From Corynebacterium endometrii (GTDB lineage Bacteria; Actinomycetota; Actinomycetes; Mycobacteriales; Mycobacteriaceae): DNA of 64,000 nucleotides. This document shows, piece by piece, positions 1 to 9,897 of the stretch. Position 1 is the first letter of the stretch. Every line of letters starts with the position of its first letter. Where the stretch lies: NCBI RefSeq assembly GCF_004795735.1, contig NZ_CP039247.1:1488001-1552000 (forward strand), written 5' to 3'. The position numbers and the translations under genes were made by a program. The notes under the pieces were generated by a model. It saw only the letters and a list, made by a program, of their open reading frames with translations. It did no database searches and was not told where the DNA came from.

Positions 1-456
1 TACATCGACCAGGTCCTTGAGCTGCTTACCGTGGCCTCCGTCGATTCCATCCAGGGGGAGCTATCCACCGAACCCATCTGCTGGACCCGCCAGCGCCTGA
101 ACGAAGCCCACGGAAGGCTACGGGACCGCAAGGCCCACACGCTCATGGTGGCGCTGATAAACCGAGCTAACGACACTGTCTTGTCACTCACCGAATTGGG
201 CCGCCACGCGGTTGCGGATCCTCAGGTGAGCGAGTGGACGATTACCGTCACGCGCCGGGACAGCCGGAAAAGGGGGTTCGCCACGCTCGCTAAACTGGGC
301 GCGCTTGCCGCCGTACCTCGATACTGGCCAAACGTGACGAAGAGCTACTGCTCCGTGGCAGAAAAAGAGCCCGCCATGAACGCCATCTATAGGCATCTGG
401 GGGCTTGTGGGATTTCTACATCGTCCGCGTGGGAGAAACGAATTAATCAGTGTTAG
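1..456 (+). CDS. GNAT-family N-acetyltransferase, 5'-truncated by window edge
   Basis: The reading frame is open from base 1, so this is the C-terminal part of a gene that starts outside the window. The visible protein has the acetyl-CoA binding signature of GNAT enzymes (RKRGFA, an R-x-x-G-x-A loop), preceded by a beta-strand segment (WTITVTR) and followed by the typical C-terminal YRHLG helix/strand. Such proteins transfer an acetyl group from acetyl-CoA to a small molecule or protein. The substrate cannot be read here. Its last 14 bases overlap the 3' end of the convergent membrane-protein gene. The family call is fairly safe and the function is unknown. Confidence 0.7.
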   Translation, partial: YIDQVLELLTVASVDSIQGELSTEPICWTRQRLNEAHGRLRDRKAHTLMVALINRANDTVLSLTELGRHAVADPQVSEWTITVTRRDSRKRGFATLAKLGALAAVPRYWPNVTKSYCSVAEKEPAMNAIYRHLGACGISTSSAWEKRINQC

Positions 457-1114
457 AGTTGCGGTGGCGTTCGGCCGCGCGCTTGCGGCGGTCGTCGATG
501 AGCAGTGGGTTCTCCCCTTGCTGGGCGGCCGAGCCATAGCTGGATTGGATGATTCCCACCTCATCGAGCTGAGGACCCGCTTCACGCACTCGTTGTTCTA
601 CCGCAATCTGATCCGGGTTGCGCCGCAACGCGACCAACGAGTATGTCACGGTGGCAATAAGCGCCGAGGCCATGCCCAGGTACAGGCCGAATTGGACCGA
701 GTACGGTGAGGTTTCGCGCATCCAATACACGAACACGCTGCTGACAAAGGCTACGGTCACCATCATCCACGCTGCCAAACCGAATGCGGCTCGGCGGGTG
801 ATGAGCACGAGCGAAGTCAGAATGCCCATGCCCACCAGCATCAGGAGCATGTAGATGGTTTCCGGCAACGTGATACCCGCCTCTCGCGCCGGAGAGGTGC
901 GGAACAAAAACTGCCACGCGGCAAGGCCCGCGGCGTGCGGGAGAAGCAAGGAAATCACATACAGGCCCAAGGCTACCGCTAACGCGATGGCGGATCCGCC
1001 AAGCTGCATGCTCTTGGCCGCGTCGCGGACCTCATCGCGAGGCTTTGAACGATGGACCGGTGGGGTACCGGCCGGATTATCTTCTGGATTGGATGTGCTT
1101 TTAGAAGTGCTCAC
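443..1114 (-). CDS. Conserved actinobacterial four-helix membrane protein (Rv2732c-like)
   Basis: 223 residues. A hydrophilic Pro/Asp-rich N-terminus of about 40 residues is followed by four hydrophobic helices (about 41-61, 83-107, 110-130, 140-163) and a charged cytoplasmic-looking tail rich in Arg. I recognise no catalytic motif. It lies directly downstream of miaB on the same strand, 52 bases away. That matches mycobacterial gene order, where a small membrane protein of this type (Rv2732c) follows miaB, so the homology is inferred mainly from context. The function is unknown. The ATG start gives a sensible soluble N-terminus before the first helix. Confidence 0.65.
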   Translation of the reverse strand: MSTSKSTSNPEDNPAGTPPVHRSKPRDEVRDAAKSMQLGGSAIALAVALGLYVISLLLPHAAGLAAWQFLFRTSPAREAGITLPETIYMLLMLVGMGILTSLVLITRRAAFGLAAWMMVTVAFVSSVFVYWMRETSPYSVQFGLYLGMASALIATVTYSLVALRRNPDQIAVEQRVREAGPQLDEVGIIQSSYGSAAQQGENPLLIDDRRKRAAERHRNSNTD

Positions 1115-1166
1115 GCAAGCTCACACTACCCTTTCTCACCGATGAGCAACGGTAACAATCGAGTCC

Positions 1167-2798
1167 CTAACAGCAACCACCGGTGCCGCAAGACTGCGCA
1201 CCCGCAGACTTATCCTCTCGCGGCGCCCCGATCTGCGGCAGGCCCAGCCCCACGCCAACCGGCGCGGTTGTAGGGGTTTTACCTTCGGCGGACATGTCGC
1301 CCGCCTTGGTTTGGCGGTGGTTGGTGACGCCACCATCGGCCACCAGGAAGAAGGATCCCGCCGAGGTCACCGTGGTGGTAACCACATCGCCGGGGCGAAT
1401 CGCCTCTGAGATGTCCTTGCCGGAAGCGTCCGCCGGGGAGAAATGCACCAGGCGGCCATCGCGTGCGCGGCCGGTCAGGCGGTGGGTCTGGCCATTCTTG
1501 CGGCCGCCTTCGGCCTGAACCAAAAGCTCAACCTCGGCGCCGACTTGTTTGGCGTTCTCCTCCGCGGAAATGCGGTCCTGCAGGGCGACGAGGCGCTCAA
1601 ACCTGTCCTGTACCACGTGCTTTGGAATTTGCTGTTCCATCTCCGCGGCCGGGGTCCCCGGCCGCGGGGAGTATTGGAAGGTAAAGGCGGAGGCGAACCG
1701 GGCGCGTTCGACCACATCCATCGTGGCTTGAAAGTCCTCCTCGGTCTCTCCAGGGAAGCCGACGATTATGTCAGTGGTGATAGCCGCGTGCGGAATCTTC
1801 TCCCGCACCTCATCCAGAATGGCCAGGAACTTCTTGGAACGGTAGGACCGGCGCATATCTTTTAGCACCTTGTCAGAACCTGACTGCAATGGCATATGCA
1901 ACTGAGGGCAAACGGCCGGGGTCTGCGCCATTGCGTCAATGACATCGGAGGTAAATTCCGCGGGGTGCGGAGAAGTAAAGCGCAGCCGCTCGAGCCCCTC
2001 TATCTTTCCTACCTCGCGCAGGAGTTTGGAGAAAGCAAACTTGTCACGCGGCAACTCAGGATCTGCGAAATGCACACCGTAGGAATTAACGTTTTGCCCC
2101 AGCAGCGTAATTTCAGTAACGCCCTGCTCCACAAGGGCTTCCACCTCAGCCAAGATGTCACCCGGGCGGCGGTCTTCTTCCTTACCGCGTAGAGAGGGGA
2201 CGATGCAGAACGTGCAGGTGTTGTTGCAGCCCACGGAGATGGAAACCCATCCGGAATATGCGGATTCACGCTTTGCGGGAAGAACAGAGGGAAAGGCCTC
2301 AAGCGCGTCAACGATTTCGATTTGTGCCTTGCCGTTGTGGCGGGCCCGTTCAAGGAGCGCCGGCAGTGCCCCCATGTTGTGCGTGCCAAAGACGGCATCC
2401 ACCCACGGCGCGTTGGTTAAGACGGCCTCCTTGTCTTTTTGAGCCAAGCAGCCACCCACAGCGATCTGCATGCCGGGGTGATTCTCTTTGGTCTTTTTCA
2501 AGGAGCCCAGCGTGCCATACAGGCGCTTGTCCGCATTGTCACGAACTGCGCAGGTGTTAAATACCACAAGGTCAGGCTCAGCACCATCGGCCGCAGCGGC
2601 ATATCCAGCCTCCTCCAGGAGGCCAGAAATCCGCTCAGAATCATGCACATTCATCTGGCAACCGAAGGTACGGACCTCAAACGTCCGAGGCCTCTCCCCA
2701 TTGCCGGTGACCGAGTCTGCGCCCGCCGTCCCCTCCGCGGACATCGGGCCGGCGGAGTTATGCGGATTCGTAACTAGCTGGTTTCGTTCTTCATGCAC
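1167..2798 (-). CDS. miaB: tRNA-2-methylthio-N6-dimethylallyladenosine synthase
   Basis: A radical-SAM methylthiotransferase that adds a methylthio group to i6A37 of tRNAs reading UNN codons. The UPF0004 domain shows its three cluster cysteines (Cys47 in FGCQMN, Cys83 in NTCAV, Cys117 in GGCLAQ). The radical-SAM motif CNNTCTFC gives Cys191, Cys195 and Cys198, and a TRAM-like RNA-binding region follows at about 400-475. The C-terminus ends in an unusual short Cys-rich tail (CGTGGCC). A GTG at 2798 is the start that fits a leaderless transcript: TAAACT lies on the minus strand at 2812-2807, eight bases before it. In-frame alternatives such as the ATG at 2744 would lie closer to the conserved domain, so the first ~30 residues are uncertain. 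Confidence 0.95.
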   Translation of the reverse strand: MHEERNQLVTNPHNSAGPMSAEGTAGADSVTGNGERPRTFEVRTFGCQMNVHDSERISGLLEEAGYAAAADGAEPDLVVFNTCAVRDNADKRLYGTLGSLKKTKENHPGMQIAVGGCLAQKDKEAVLTNAPWVDAVFGTHNMGALPALLERARHNGKAQIEIVDALEAFPSVLPAKRESAYSGWVSISVGCNNTCTFCIVPSLRGKEEDRRPGDILAEVEALVEQGVTEITLLGQNVNSYGVHFADPELPRDKFAFSKLLREVGKIEGLERLRFTSPHPAEFTSDVIDAMAQTPAVCPQLHMPLQSGSDKVLKDMRRSYRSKKFLAILDEVREKIPHAAITTDIIVGFPGETEEDFQATMDVVERARFASAFTFQYSPRPGTPAAEMEQQIPKHVVQDRFERLVALQDRISAEENAKQVGAEVELLVQAEGGRKNGQTHRLTGRARDGRLVHFSPADASGKDISEAIRPGDVVTTTVTSAGSFFLVADGGVTNHRQTKAGDMSAEGKTPTTAPVGVGLGLPQIGAPREDKSAGAQSCGTGGCC

Positions 2799-2932
2799 GG
2801 GTAGGTAGTTTATCTACCCCCGTCGACTAATGCGAACCAGGAAAATCGGGGTTTGCGCGGCACGTGACGTGGGAGTACCTGCCTGTGGGCCGTCTAAGGG
2901 ATGTTCGTTACCAACTCGTTACATTGTTTAAA

Positions 2933-2960
2933 TTCAAGTGCAGCCTTAAGACATTATTAT
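2933..2960 (+). promoter_or_regulatory. Candidate promoter of the glu operon
   Basis: TTCAAG (2933-2938) and TATTAT (2955-2960) are separated by 16 bases in the spacer upstream of gluA. That places a start of transcription near 2967, with a short leader carrying the ribosome site AAAGGGG at 2986-2992. The -10 box is good and the -35 box is weak, as is usual in corynebacteria. Confidence 0.45.
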
Positions 2961-3001
2961 CTCCTTCATGATCCAAACCACAAGCAAAGGGGTGATGTGA
3001 A

Positions 3002-3745
3002 TTGAGTAACGACTCGATGATTAGCATCAGCAATGTTGAGAAGTACTTCGGTGACTTCCACGCTCTCAAAAACATCAACCTCGAGGTCGCTCGTGGCGAA
3101 GTAGTGGTAGTCCTGGGCCCGTCCGGTTCAGGTAAGTCCACCATGTGCCGCACCATTAACCGCCTTGAAACCATCGAGCAAGGCACCATCGCCATTGACG
3201 GCAAGAAGCTACCTGAGGAAGGAGCCGAGCTAGCGAAACTACGCGCTGACGTGGGGATGGTATTCCAACAGTTCAACCTGTTTCCCCACCTGACCATTCT
3301 GGACAACGTCACTTTGGGCCCTATCAAGGTGCGCAAGATAAAGAAAAAGGAAGCGGAGGAAAAAGCCCTACAGCTTCTGGATCGCGTCGGCATCGCACAC
3401 CAAGCGGAGAAGTATCCCGCTCAGCTCTCCGGCGGTCAACAGCAGCGCGTGGCAATTGCCCGAGCGCTGGCGATGGGGCCGAAGGTCATGCTTTTTGATG
3501 AGCCAACCTCTGCCCTGGATCCCGAAATGGTCAATGAAGTCTTGGACGTCATGACCGATCTAGCCAAGGAAGGCATGACCATGGTCGTGGTCACGCATGA
3601 GATGGGCTTCGCCCGTCGCGCCGCTGACCGCATCGTGTTCATGGCCGATGGAGAAATTCTCGAGGACACGGACCCCGAGTCCTTCTTCACTAATCCTCAG
3701 TCCGAACGCGCTAAGGATTTTCTCGGCAAGATCCTGTCCCACTAA
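3002..3745 (+). CDS. gluA: Glutamate ABC transporter, ATP-binding protein
   Basis: The energising subunit of a polar amino acid importer. 247 residues with Walker [10 protein letters not shown] (39-47), a Q-loop FQQ (88-90), signature LSGGQ (142-146), Walker B VMLFDEP (162-168) and an H-loop His in VVVTHEMGF. The start is a TTG, chosen because the ribosome site AAAGGGG (2986-2992) lies 9 bases upstream of it. The next ATG (3017) would be 24 bases away and would remove residues before the first strand. It heads a four-gene cluster of ATPase, binding lipoprotein and two permeases in the order of the C. glutamicum gluABCD operon, which imports glutamate. The substrate is inferred from that match. 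Confidence 0.93.
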   Translation: MSNDSMISISNVEKYFGDFHALKNINLEVARGEVVVVLGPSGSGKSTMCRTINRLETIEQGTIAIDGKKLPEEGAELAKLRADVGMVFQQFNLFPHLTILDNVTLGPIKVRKIKKKEAEEKALQLLDRVGIAHQAEKYPAQLSGGQQQRVAIARALAMGPKVMLFDEPTSALDPEMVNEVLDVMTDLAKEGMTMVVVTHEMGFARRAADRIVFMADGEILEDTDPESFFTNPQSERAKDFLGKILSH

Positions 3746-3803
3746 ACCACCCACCCGTAATTTCCAGAGATTGTCCTCTGTACCTCACATCAGGAGAAAC
3801 CCC

Positions 3804-4682
3804 ATGACCCGTTCCATTACCCGTATCGCTGCTTCCGTAGCCGCCCTGGCCGCATCCGGCTCCCTGCTTGTCGCGTGTGGCGGCGGCGAAGAGTCCGCTT
3901 CCGAATCCCTGCTGGGCGCTATCGAATCCGGCAACGTTACGCTTGGCACCAAGTTCGACCAGCCAGGCCTTGGCCTCCGAGGCCCAGACGGCGAGCTCTC
4001 CGGCCTCGACGTTGACGTGGCCGAGTACGTTGTCAACCACATTGCCGAGGCTAACGGCTGGGAGGCCCCAACCATCGAATGGAAGGAAGCGCCTTCCGCT
4101 CAGCGCGAAACCCTCATTCAAAATGGCGAGGTAGACGCGATTGCGGCGACCTACTCCATTAACCCGGGGCGTTCCGAGTCCGTAAACTTTGGTGGCCCTT
4201 ACTTGCTTACCCACCAGGCACTGCTCGTGGGCGCTGACAATTCTGACATCACCGGCCTTGACGGCCTGGATGGCAAGGTTTTGTGCTCGGTGACCGGCTC
4301 CACCCCCGCCCAGAAGGTTAAAGAAGCCCTGCCGTCCGTGCAGCTCCAGGAGTTTGACACCTACTCCTCCTGCACCGACGCGCTGGCTAACGGAACCGTT
4401 GACGCCATGACCACTGATGCAACCATCCTCAACGGTTACGCCGCTCAGTACGAGGGCGAGTTCAAGGTAGTCAAGCTTGAGCAGGATGGCGAACCATTCA
4501 CCAACGAGTACTACGGCATTGGCCTTGCCAAGGATGACACGGAGGGAACCGACGCCATCAACGCCGCCCTGGATGAGATGCACTCCTCAGGAAAGTTCGA
4601 TGAATTTGTTTCCGCCAACCTGGGCTCCGGCGATGAGATCCAGCCCGGTACCGCAGGAGACCTCTCCTTCCTCGAGTCCTAA
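3804..4682 (+). CDS. gluB: Glutamate ABC transporter, substrate-binding lipoprotein
   Basis: 292 residues. A positively charged N-terminus, a hydrophobic stretch and the lipobox LVAC with Cys25 mark it as an envelope lipoprotein. The rest has the layout of family 3 solute-binding proteins for polar amino acids: an early GLDVDVAEYV segment, ETLIQNGEVDAIAATYSI, and late GIGLAKDDTEGTDAINAALDEM. An AGGAGA ribosome site (3792-3797) sits 6 bases before the ATG at 3804, which settles the start. It delivers the ligand to the GluCD permease. It is followed by two hairpins before gluC, so it may be made in excess over the permeases. Confidence 0.93.
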   Translation: MTRSITRIAASVAALAASGSLLVACGGGEESASESLLGAIESGNVTLGTKFDQPGLGLRGPDGELSGLDVDVAEYVVNHIAEANGWEAPTIEWKEAPSAQRETLIQNGEVDAIAATYSINPGRSESVNFGGPYLLTHQALLVGADNSDITGLDGLDGKVLCSVTGSTPAQKVKEALPSVQLQEFDTYSSCTDALANGTVDAMTTDATILNGYAAQYEGEFKVVKLEQDGEPFTNEYYGIGLAKDDTEGTDAINAALDEMHSSGKFDEFVSANLGSGDEIQPGTAGDLSFLES

Positions 4683-4683
4683 A

Positions 4684-4817
4684 GCCGGCCGGCGCTCGTA
4701 AGGAGCGCAAACACCCGGCCTTAAAGGTCTCTTGCCGAGTACTTGACCCGCTCTTACCTCACGCGCGGTTACGGTGCTCCCGTGCCCCGGTACCGCGGTT
4801 CAGTGGACCGGGGCACG
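4684..4817 (+). terminator. Two hairpins in the gluB-gluC spacer
   Basis: The 180-base spacer holds two inverted repeats. The first is a two-tier hairpin (GCCGG 4684-4688 with CCGGC 4715-4719, inner CGCTC 4693-4697 with GAGCG 4703-4707). The second is a perfect 11-bp stem, CGTGCCCCGGT (4781-4791) with ACCGGGGCACG (4807-4817). Neither ends in a strong T-run. They look like RNA-stabilising or partially terminating elements that would lower permease expression relative to the binding protein. Confidence 0.6.
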
Positions 4818-4862
4818 TGACATTTATTCTTAAAAAGTTTTACTGGAAGTGGGTTACATCTC

Positions 4863-5549
4863 ATGAACTCCATGTGGGAATCGCTGGGCCCCGAACTCTG
4901 GCCCGCATTCTGGCTGACCATTAAGCTGACCTTCTGGTCCGCGATTGGTTCTTTGATCCTTGGCACAATCCTTACAGCCATGAGGGTCTCCCCCGTTGGC
5001 ATCTTGCGCCGCATCGCCACCTTCTACATCACCACGGTGCGAAACACCCCGCTGACGTTGGTGCTGCTGCTGTGCTCCTTCGGCCTCTACCAGAACTTAG
5101 GCCTGATGCTAGCCTCCCGCGAATCCGATACGTGGCTGGCCGATAATAACTACCGCCTGGCAATTTTGGGCTTCGTCCTTTACACCTCATGCTTTGTGGC
5201 GGAATCACTGCGTTCTGGAATCAACACCGTCGACTTTGGGCAAGCCGAAGCAGCACGCTCTTTAGGACTCAACTTCGGCCAGACATTCTCCGCAATCATT
5301 TTCCCTCAAGCAGTTCGCGCGGCAATCGTGCCATTGGGCAATACCCTGATTGCACTGACGAAGAACACCACGGTTGCATCCGTTATCGGCGTTGCCGAGG
5401 CGTCCTTGCTGATGAAGTCCACCATTGAGTTCCACGCTAACCAACTGTTCCTCATCTTTGGAATTTTCGCGCTGGGATTCCTCATCCTGACCTTGCCCAT
5501 GGGCGTGGGACTCGGCGCACTGGCTAATAAACTGGCGGTGAAGAAATAA
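4863..5549 (+). CDS. gluC: Glutamate ABC transporter, permease protein 1
   Basis: A 228-residue HisM/GlnP-type membrane permease. The protein is strongly hydrophobic, with about five helices, and has the cytoplasmic EAA-loop sequence [19 protein letters not shown], which docks to the ATPase. It forms the channel together with GluD. Its stop codon shares one base with the gluD start (TAATG), indicating translational coupling. The spacer before it is long and contains two hairpins, unlike the tight gluC-gluD junction. Confidence 0.92.
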   Translation: MNSMWESLGPELWPAFWLTIKLTFWSAIGSLILGTILTAMRVSPVGILRRIATFYITTVRNTPLTLVLLLCSFGLYQNLGLMLASRESDTWLADNNYRLAILGFVLYTSCFVAESLRSGINTVDFGQAEAARSLGLNFGQTFSAIIFPQAVRAAIVPLGNTLIALTKNTTVASVIGVAEASLLMKSTIEFHANQLFLIFGIFALGFLILTLPMGVGLGALANKLAVKK

Positions 5550-6487
5550 TGAGCGTACGCGCAACTGTTTTATATGACACCCCCGGCCCGAAGGGTCGCC
5601 GCAACAACCGCATCTACACCGTCATCACCGCGGTGGTTCTCCTAGCGCTCATCGCCTGGGTACTGAAAACCCTGAATGACAAGGAGCAGCTGCGAGCCGA
5701 GCTGTGGACCCCATTCCTTGATGGCCGCACATGGACCACCTACCTGCTTCCCGGCCTGCGCGGAACGCTATTATCGGCCGCCTTGTCTATTGTCCTCGCC
5801 TTTATCTTCGGCGTGGTCATGGGCCTGGGGCGCCTATCCCAGTTCAAGTTCGTGCGCATTATTTGCGGCGTAATCGTGGAATTCTTCCGCGCGATCCCAG
5901 TTCTGCTGCTGATGATCTTCGCTTACCAGCTCTTCGCCGTCTACGATGTAGTTCCCTCCCGCCAACTGGCATTTTCCGCAGTAGTCTTCGCGCTAACCCT
6001 TTATAACGGATCCGTTATCGCCGAAATCCTGCGTTCTGGCATTCAGTCTCTTCCCAAGGGCCAGACTGAAGCCTCCAAGGCTCTGGGACTTTCCCACAAC
6101 CAGACCATGTACAAGATTCTCTTGCCCCAGGCAATCGCCTCCATGCTCCCGGCCCTGATTGCGCAGATGGTCATCGCCTTGAAGGATTCCGCGCTGGGCT
6201 ACCAGATTGGCTACGTCGAGTTGGTCCGCAACGGAACCAACATTGCATCCGTCAACCGCAACTACCTGGCATCCCTCATCGTGGTGGCAATTATCATGAT
6301 CCTCATCAACTGGGGACTGACCCTCTTGGCCGAGCGAATCGAACGCCAACTGCGCGCTGGCCGCGCCCGCAAGAACATAGTCGCGGCGGTACCTCACGAA
6401 AAGGACCAGGGCTTGGACACCAAGGACAACGTCAACGTTGACTGGCATGCTGAGGGGTACACAGAAATCAAGAATCCCGCCCAATAA
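5549..6487 (+). CDS. gluD: Glutamate ABC transporter, permease protein 2
   Basis: 312 residues. Second transmembrane subunit of the importer, with an EAA loop ([19 protein letters not shown]) and a hydrophobic core of about five helices after a cytoplasmic N-terminus of about 20 residues. It carries a hydrophilic tail of about 40 residues (from roughly residue 270) that the partner permease lacks; GluD proteins are generally longer than GluC. It is translationally coupled to gluC. The operon ends here, with a hairpin at 6569-6608. Confidence 0.92.
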   Translation: MSVRATVLYDTPGPKGRRNNRIYTVITAVVLLALIAWVLKTLNDKEQLRAELWTPFLDGRTWTTYLLPGLRGTLLSAALSIVLAFIFGVVMGLGRLSQFKFVRIICGVIVEFFRAIPVLLLMIFAYQLFAVYDVVPSRQLAFSAVVFALTLYNGSVIAEILRSGIQSLPKGQTEASKALGLSHNQTMYKILLPQAIASMLPALIAQMVIALKDSALGYQIGYVELVRNGTNIASVNRNYLASLIVVAIIMILINWGLTLLAERIERQLRAGRARKNIVAAVPHEKDQGLDTKDNVNVDWHAEGYTEIKNPAQ

Positions 6488-6568
6488 CAGCGACAATGCT
6501 CCCGTAGTCTTCGCTTAAGTATTTGGCTAACTGGCCTCCCCGGTGAAGCATTCTGCATCCACCTTCCA

Positions 6569-6608
6569 GCCCCTTTCACCCACCGCACCGCGGTTCGGTG
6601 AGAGGGGC
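6569..6608 (+). terminator. Probable terminator of the glu operon
   Basis: GCCCCTTTCACC (6569-6580) pairs with GGTGAGAGGGGC (6597-6608) with one G-T wobble. It lies about 80 bases after the gluD stop. The downstream sequence is only moderately T-rich (CTTTGCTT). Confidence 0.6.
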
Positions 6609-7116
6609 CTTTGCTTGCCCCCTGCCTGCTTTTCCACGCGCGAAGCATCGCCGGCCTACCCGGCCCTAATCCGTAAAAATCACCATGCGGCGCCGTGTCC
6701 GGTGCCCTCCCGTATATTTCTCCGGGGCTGAAAAATATGCCGAAGAGTACTTCTAACGCCACTAATTCAAGGAGGCCGGGTTTCCCGCTGCTTAAGGTCA
6801 ACGGGGGAATTGACTCAGTAATAAACCGTCTCCTTCTACTTAGTCATTGAACTAAGGCAAAAAGCGGAGCCGGCCGCGGGCAAGCCATTGACGTCCATGA
6901 ACCCGAAAACCTTTGTGGGGTTCAACCCCACCGCAGCACCACGCCGCCGACGAGAGCTATTAAGCGCAGTTGCGGCAACGAGGTGTTAAGCACCGGTAAG
7001 TATTCGCCTCAGATTCAAGCGTCCCCTTGCCCACCGCGCTTGATGCACAAAATCTTCCGCCTAGAACCAATCCGAGCCGCTAGTCGCTAGGGAGATGCCC
7101 CGTGCGAAATGGGGGT
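6609..7116. other. Non-coding stretch between the glu operon and the IS21 element
   Basis: No reading frame of convincing length or composition. It contains a T-arm-like hairpin (6915-6931) without a matching acceptor stem and a small inverted repeat CTTAGT/ACTAAG (6839-6856). It is probably the original gluD-recX spacer next to the insertion point. Confidence 0.5.
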
Positions 7117-7257
7117 TGTTGGAACCGGTAGTCTGCGTTGTTGGTACCACTGTTGGGCGTAGTTGGTACTGAGGGGGTTCGTTTTGAAGATTGGAATCGG
7201 CGTCGCCGTAATCCTGCGGTGGCGTGTCTGGTTCTTTTCTTTGAAAAGGAGGCCGTG

Positions 7258-8452
7258 ATGGCTGACCTTTATCGGATTGCGTCGATGCTGCTAGAGCGCA
7301 AGACGTATTCCGCAATCACAACCGCGGTGAGGTGTTCTCGTCGTGATGTCGCCCAAGTCAAAAAGCTCCTTGATGACCATGGCGTCACGCAACGTGGGGG
7401 CATTCCTCCTGGGTTGTTTGATGACCTTGTCCAGGACCACCGGGGTAATCGGAGTTTGGACTTCGACCAGCCGGACTACAAAGCCATTGCCGATAAGTTG
7501 GCGCGCGATTCGAATCAATCCAGGTATGCGCTGTGGTTGGACTACCAGGCTACTGGTGGTGCACCGGATTTGAAGAAGTATGAGTACTCCCAGTTCTGCC
7601 GAGGTTTGGCCGCATACGTCAAGGCATCAGGGCTTTCTGGGGTCATTGAGCATGATCCCGGGGCTGAGATGTATGTCGATTGGGCCGGCGACAAAATCCC
7701 TATCGTGGATCAAGCCACTGGCGAAATTGGATTCAACGCCAGCGTCTTTGTCGCGATCTTGCCGTATTCATCGTTGCTGTTTGTCAAGGCGTTTCGCGAT
7801 CAGAAGATGGAACCATGGCTGCAAGCCCATGTCGATGCCCTGGAGTATTTCGGTGGGGTGCCTCAGATGGTCGTGCCAGATAACGCGTCCACGGCGACGT
7901 ATCGGCCGACGAAGAGATCATCCAAGAGGGTCATTCACCCGCGCTATCAACAGCTCGGCGATTTCTATGACCTGATGATCGTGCCTGCTAGACCCCGCAA
8001 ACCCAAGGATAAAGCTGGTGTCGAGCGTGCAGTGCAGGTTGCCTATAAGCGGATCTTCTCTTACTTCGCTGGCGAGACGTTCTATCACCTTGATGGCCTC
8101 AACGAGGCCATCGCTGAACGGTTAGCCGATATCAACATGGTGATGCGCCGGCCGGATGGGACCACGCGCACCGAACGGTTTGAAACCGATGAGGCACCCA
8201 CGCTTCGACCACTACCAGCTGATTCATTCATGCAGGTGACATGGAAGAAAGTCAAGGTCGACCGGCACTGGCACATCATGTGCGACTACCAGTATTACTC
8301 GGTACCGTTTGGCCTGATTGGCCAGCAGCTGACAGTACGGATGACACCGAGGTTGGTCAGTATCTATAACGGTGAGCAGCTAGTAGCCGAGCATGACCGG
8401 ATCCATGGCCTGCGCTATCGCTACAGCACAGATCCTGCCCATTCCCCTGATG
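7258..8452 (+). pseudogene. istA: IS21 transposase istA, 5' part (interrupted)
   Basis: N-terminal 398 codons of the IS21 transposase. It starts at an ATG with a very strong ribosome site (AAAAGGAGG, 7244-7252, 5 bases away). An N-terminal helix-turn-helix region is followed by an rve/DDE integrase core with D in YVDWAGD, D in VPDNAS and E in KDKAGVERA. The reading frame then runs into the inverted repeat of an IS256-family element at 8453 and ends in foreign codons about 90 bases later. Joining base 8452 to 9898 restores one frame through the junction (SPDG-SHDTK) and gives a protein of about 534 residues, normal for this family. Confidence 0.88.
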
Positions 8453-9889
8453 GAGAGTGTCAGATGGTTTGTGTGTGGGAATCTATCCCGCATAAGGAGA
8501 TGAGCCAGAATGACAACTATGGCACGACGAGATCCGGCTGATAAGGCCAAGATTGACGCGATTGAGAAAAAGCTTTTAGCCAACCCCGAGATCGCCAAGC
8601 TTATTGATCAGCTTGGAACCTCCACTACGGATGCCAATGACCTAGTCAGAGGCATGTTGCAAGCTTCTATCACGCGGGGGTTGGAAGCCGAGATGGACGC
8701 TCACCTGGGATACCAGGCTGGTGACCGGGATGGTAAAGCCGCTGCTGGTACGGACAATTACCGCAACGGCTCGTATCCAAAGACTGTTGATTCTAACTAC
8801 GGGCCGGTCACCGTAGATATCCCCAGGGACAGGGCCGGGACCTATATCCCAACCATGGTCCCTAAAGGATCCAGGCGTTTAACAGACGTCGATGACATGA
8901 TCGTTAGCCTGTATGCCGGCGGAATGACCATCCGCGATATCCAGCATCACCTGGCCACTGCGATGCGAGTCGATATTTCTCATGAAACCATCTCCGCAAT
9001 CACCGACGCTGTGCTTGACGAGGTCATGATCTGGCAAAACCGCCAGCTTGACGAGTTCTACCCCGTCATCTTCCTCGATGCGCTACGCATTAAAGTCCGT
9101 GACGGCGGCCGAGTGGTCAACAAATCCGCCTACATGGCCATCGGGGTGGACATCGACGGTGTTAAGCATATTCTGGGCTTGTGGATTGCCAAAGAAGAAG
9201 GCGCATCGTTGTGGGCGCAGGTATGCTCCAACCTTGCTAACCGCGGCGTACGTGATGTGTTTATCGTCTGCTGTGACGGGCTTAAAGGCCTGCCTGAGGC
9301 TATTGAGGCAACCTGGCCAGGCTCAATGGTTCAAACCTGTGTAGTGCATCTGATTCGGGCTGCTAACCGCTGGGTGTCCTACGGTGACCGCAAAGCAGTA
9401 TCAGCCGCGCTCAAAAAGGTCTACACTGCCCCAGATGAATCCAGTGCTGCTGCAGCCTTGGCAGATTTTGAGGCCTCTGAGCTTGGCGAGAAATACCCAA
9501 GGTCAGTCAAGGTCTGGCAGGACGCGTGGGAGCGGTTTGTGCCGTTTTTGCAGTTCCCGCCGGCAGCCAGGAAAGTCATCTATACGACTAATTCCATCGA
9601 ATCGTTGAACAACGAGTTGCGTAAAGCCACCCGTAACAGGGTGCAGTTTACTAACGATGAATCAGCGCTGAAGACGCTGTGGTTGATGATCTGCAACATT
9701 GAAGACAAACGCGCTGCTCGTCGCGATAAAGAAGGAAAACGCGCCTCAGCAACCGCCGGCAGGCTCGTTGAAGGCGCACGAGTTGCTGGCTGGAAACAAG
9801 CCATCAACCAAATGGCTGTAGCCTACCCCGAGCGCTTCGACCTATATCTATAAGAAATCAACCCCACACACAAACAACTTGACACGCTC
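8453..9889 (+). mobile_element. IS256-family insertion sequence inside istA
   Basis: 1437 bp, bounded by imperfect inverted repeats of about 27 bp. The left end begins GAGAGTGTCA and the right end, read on the other strand, begins GAGCGTGTCA. Both continue into a shared GTTTGTGTGTGGG block. It encodes one intact transposase in the same direction as istA. Because the target duplication is perfect and the host frame is otherwise intact, the insertion looks recent. Confidence 0.92.
8510..9853 (+). CDS. IS256-family (mutator-type) transposase
   Basis: 447 residues, apparently intact. Family hallmarks in order: HLGYQAGDRDGK near the N-terminus; the first catalytic Asp in FLDALRIKVRD; the second Asp in VCCDGLKGL, followed by the conserved TCVVHLIR; and the C-terminal TTNSIESLN with the catalytic Glu. 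The ATG at 8510 has AAGGAGA (8494-8500) 9 bases upstream. A second ATG three codons later is possible. It would catalyse movement of the element by a DDE mechanism. Confidence 0.93.
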   Translation: MTTMARRDPADKAKIDAIEKKLLANPEIAKLIDQLGTSTTDANDLVRGMLQASITRGLEAEMDAHLGYQAGDRDGKAAAGTDNYRNGSYPKTVDSNYGPVTVDIPRDRAGTYIPTMVPKGSRRLTDVDDMIVSLYAGGMTIRDIQHHLATAMRVDISHETISAITDAVLDEVMIWQNRQLDEFYPVIFLDALRIKVRDGGRVVNKSAYMAIGVDIDGVKHILGLWIAKEEGASLWAQVCSNLANRGVRDVFIVCCDGLKGLPEAIEATWPGSMVQTCVVHLIRAANRWVSYGDRKAVSAALKKVYTAPDESSAAAALADFEASELGEKYPRSVKVWQDAWERFVPFLQFPPAARKVIYTTNSIESLNNELRKATRNRVQFTNDESALKTLWLMICNIEDKRAARRDKEGKRASATAGRLVEGARVAGWKQAINQMAVAYPERFDLYL

Positions 9890-9897
9890 CCCTGATG

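Larger units (their letters stand above)
8445..9897. repeat. 8-bp target-site duplication flanking the IS256-family element
   Basis: CCCTGATG occurs at 8445-8452 and again at 9890-9897, immediately outside the inverted repeats. The identical block actually extends to 11 bases (TCCCCTGATGG) because the IS ends with bases that match the target. Eight to nine bases is the usual duplication for IS256. Confidence 0.9.

Noticed and set aside
6915-6931. GTGGG-GTTCAAC-CCCAC resembles a tRNA T-arm, with CACCA nearby
   Set aside because: No acceptor-stem partner or D- and anticodon arms can be found at the right distances, and aligning the loop as TTCRANY breaks the stem.
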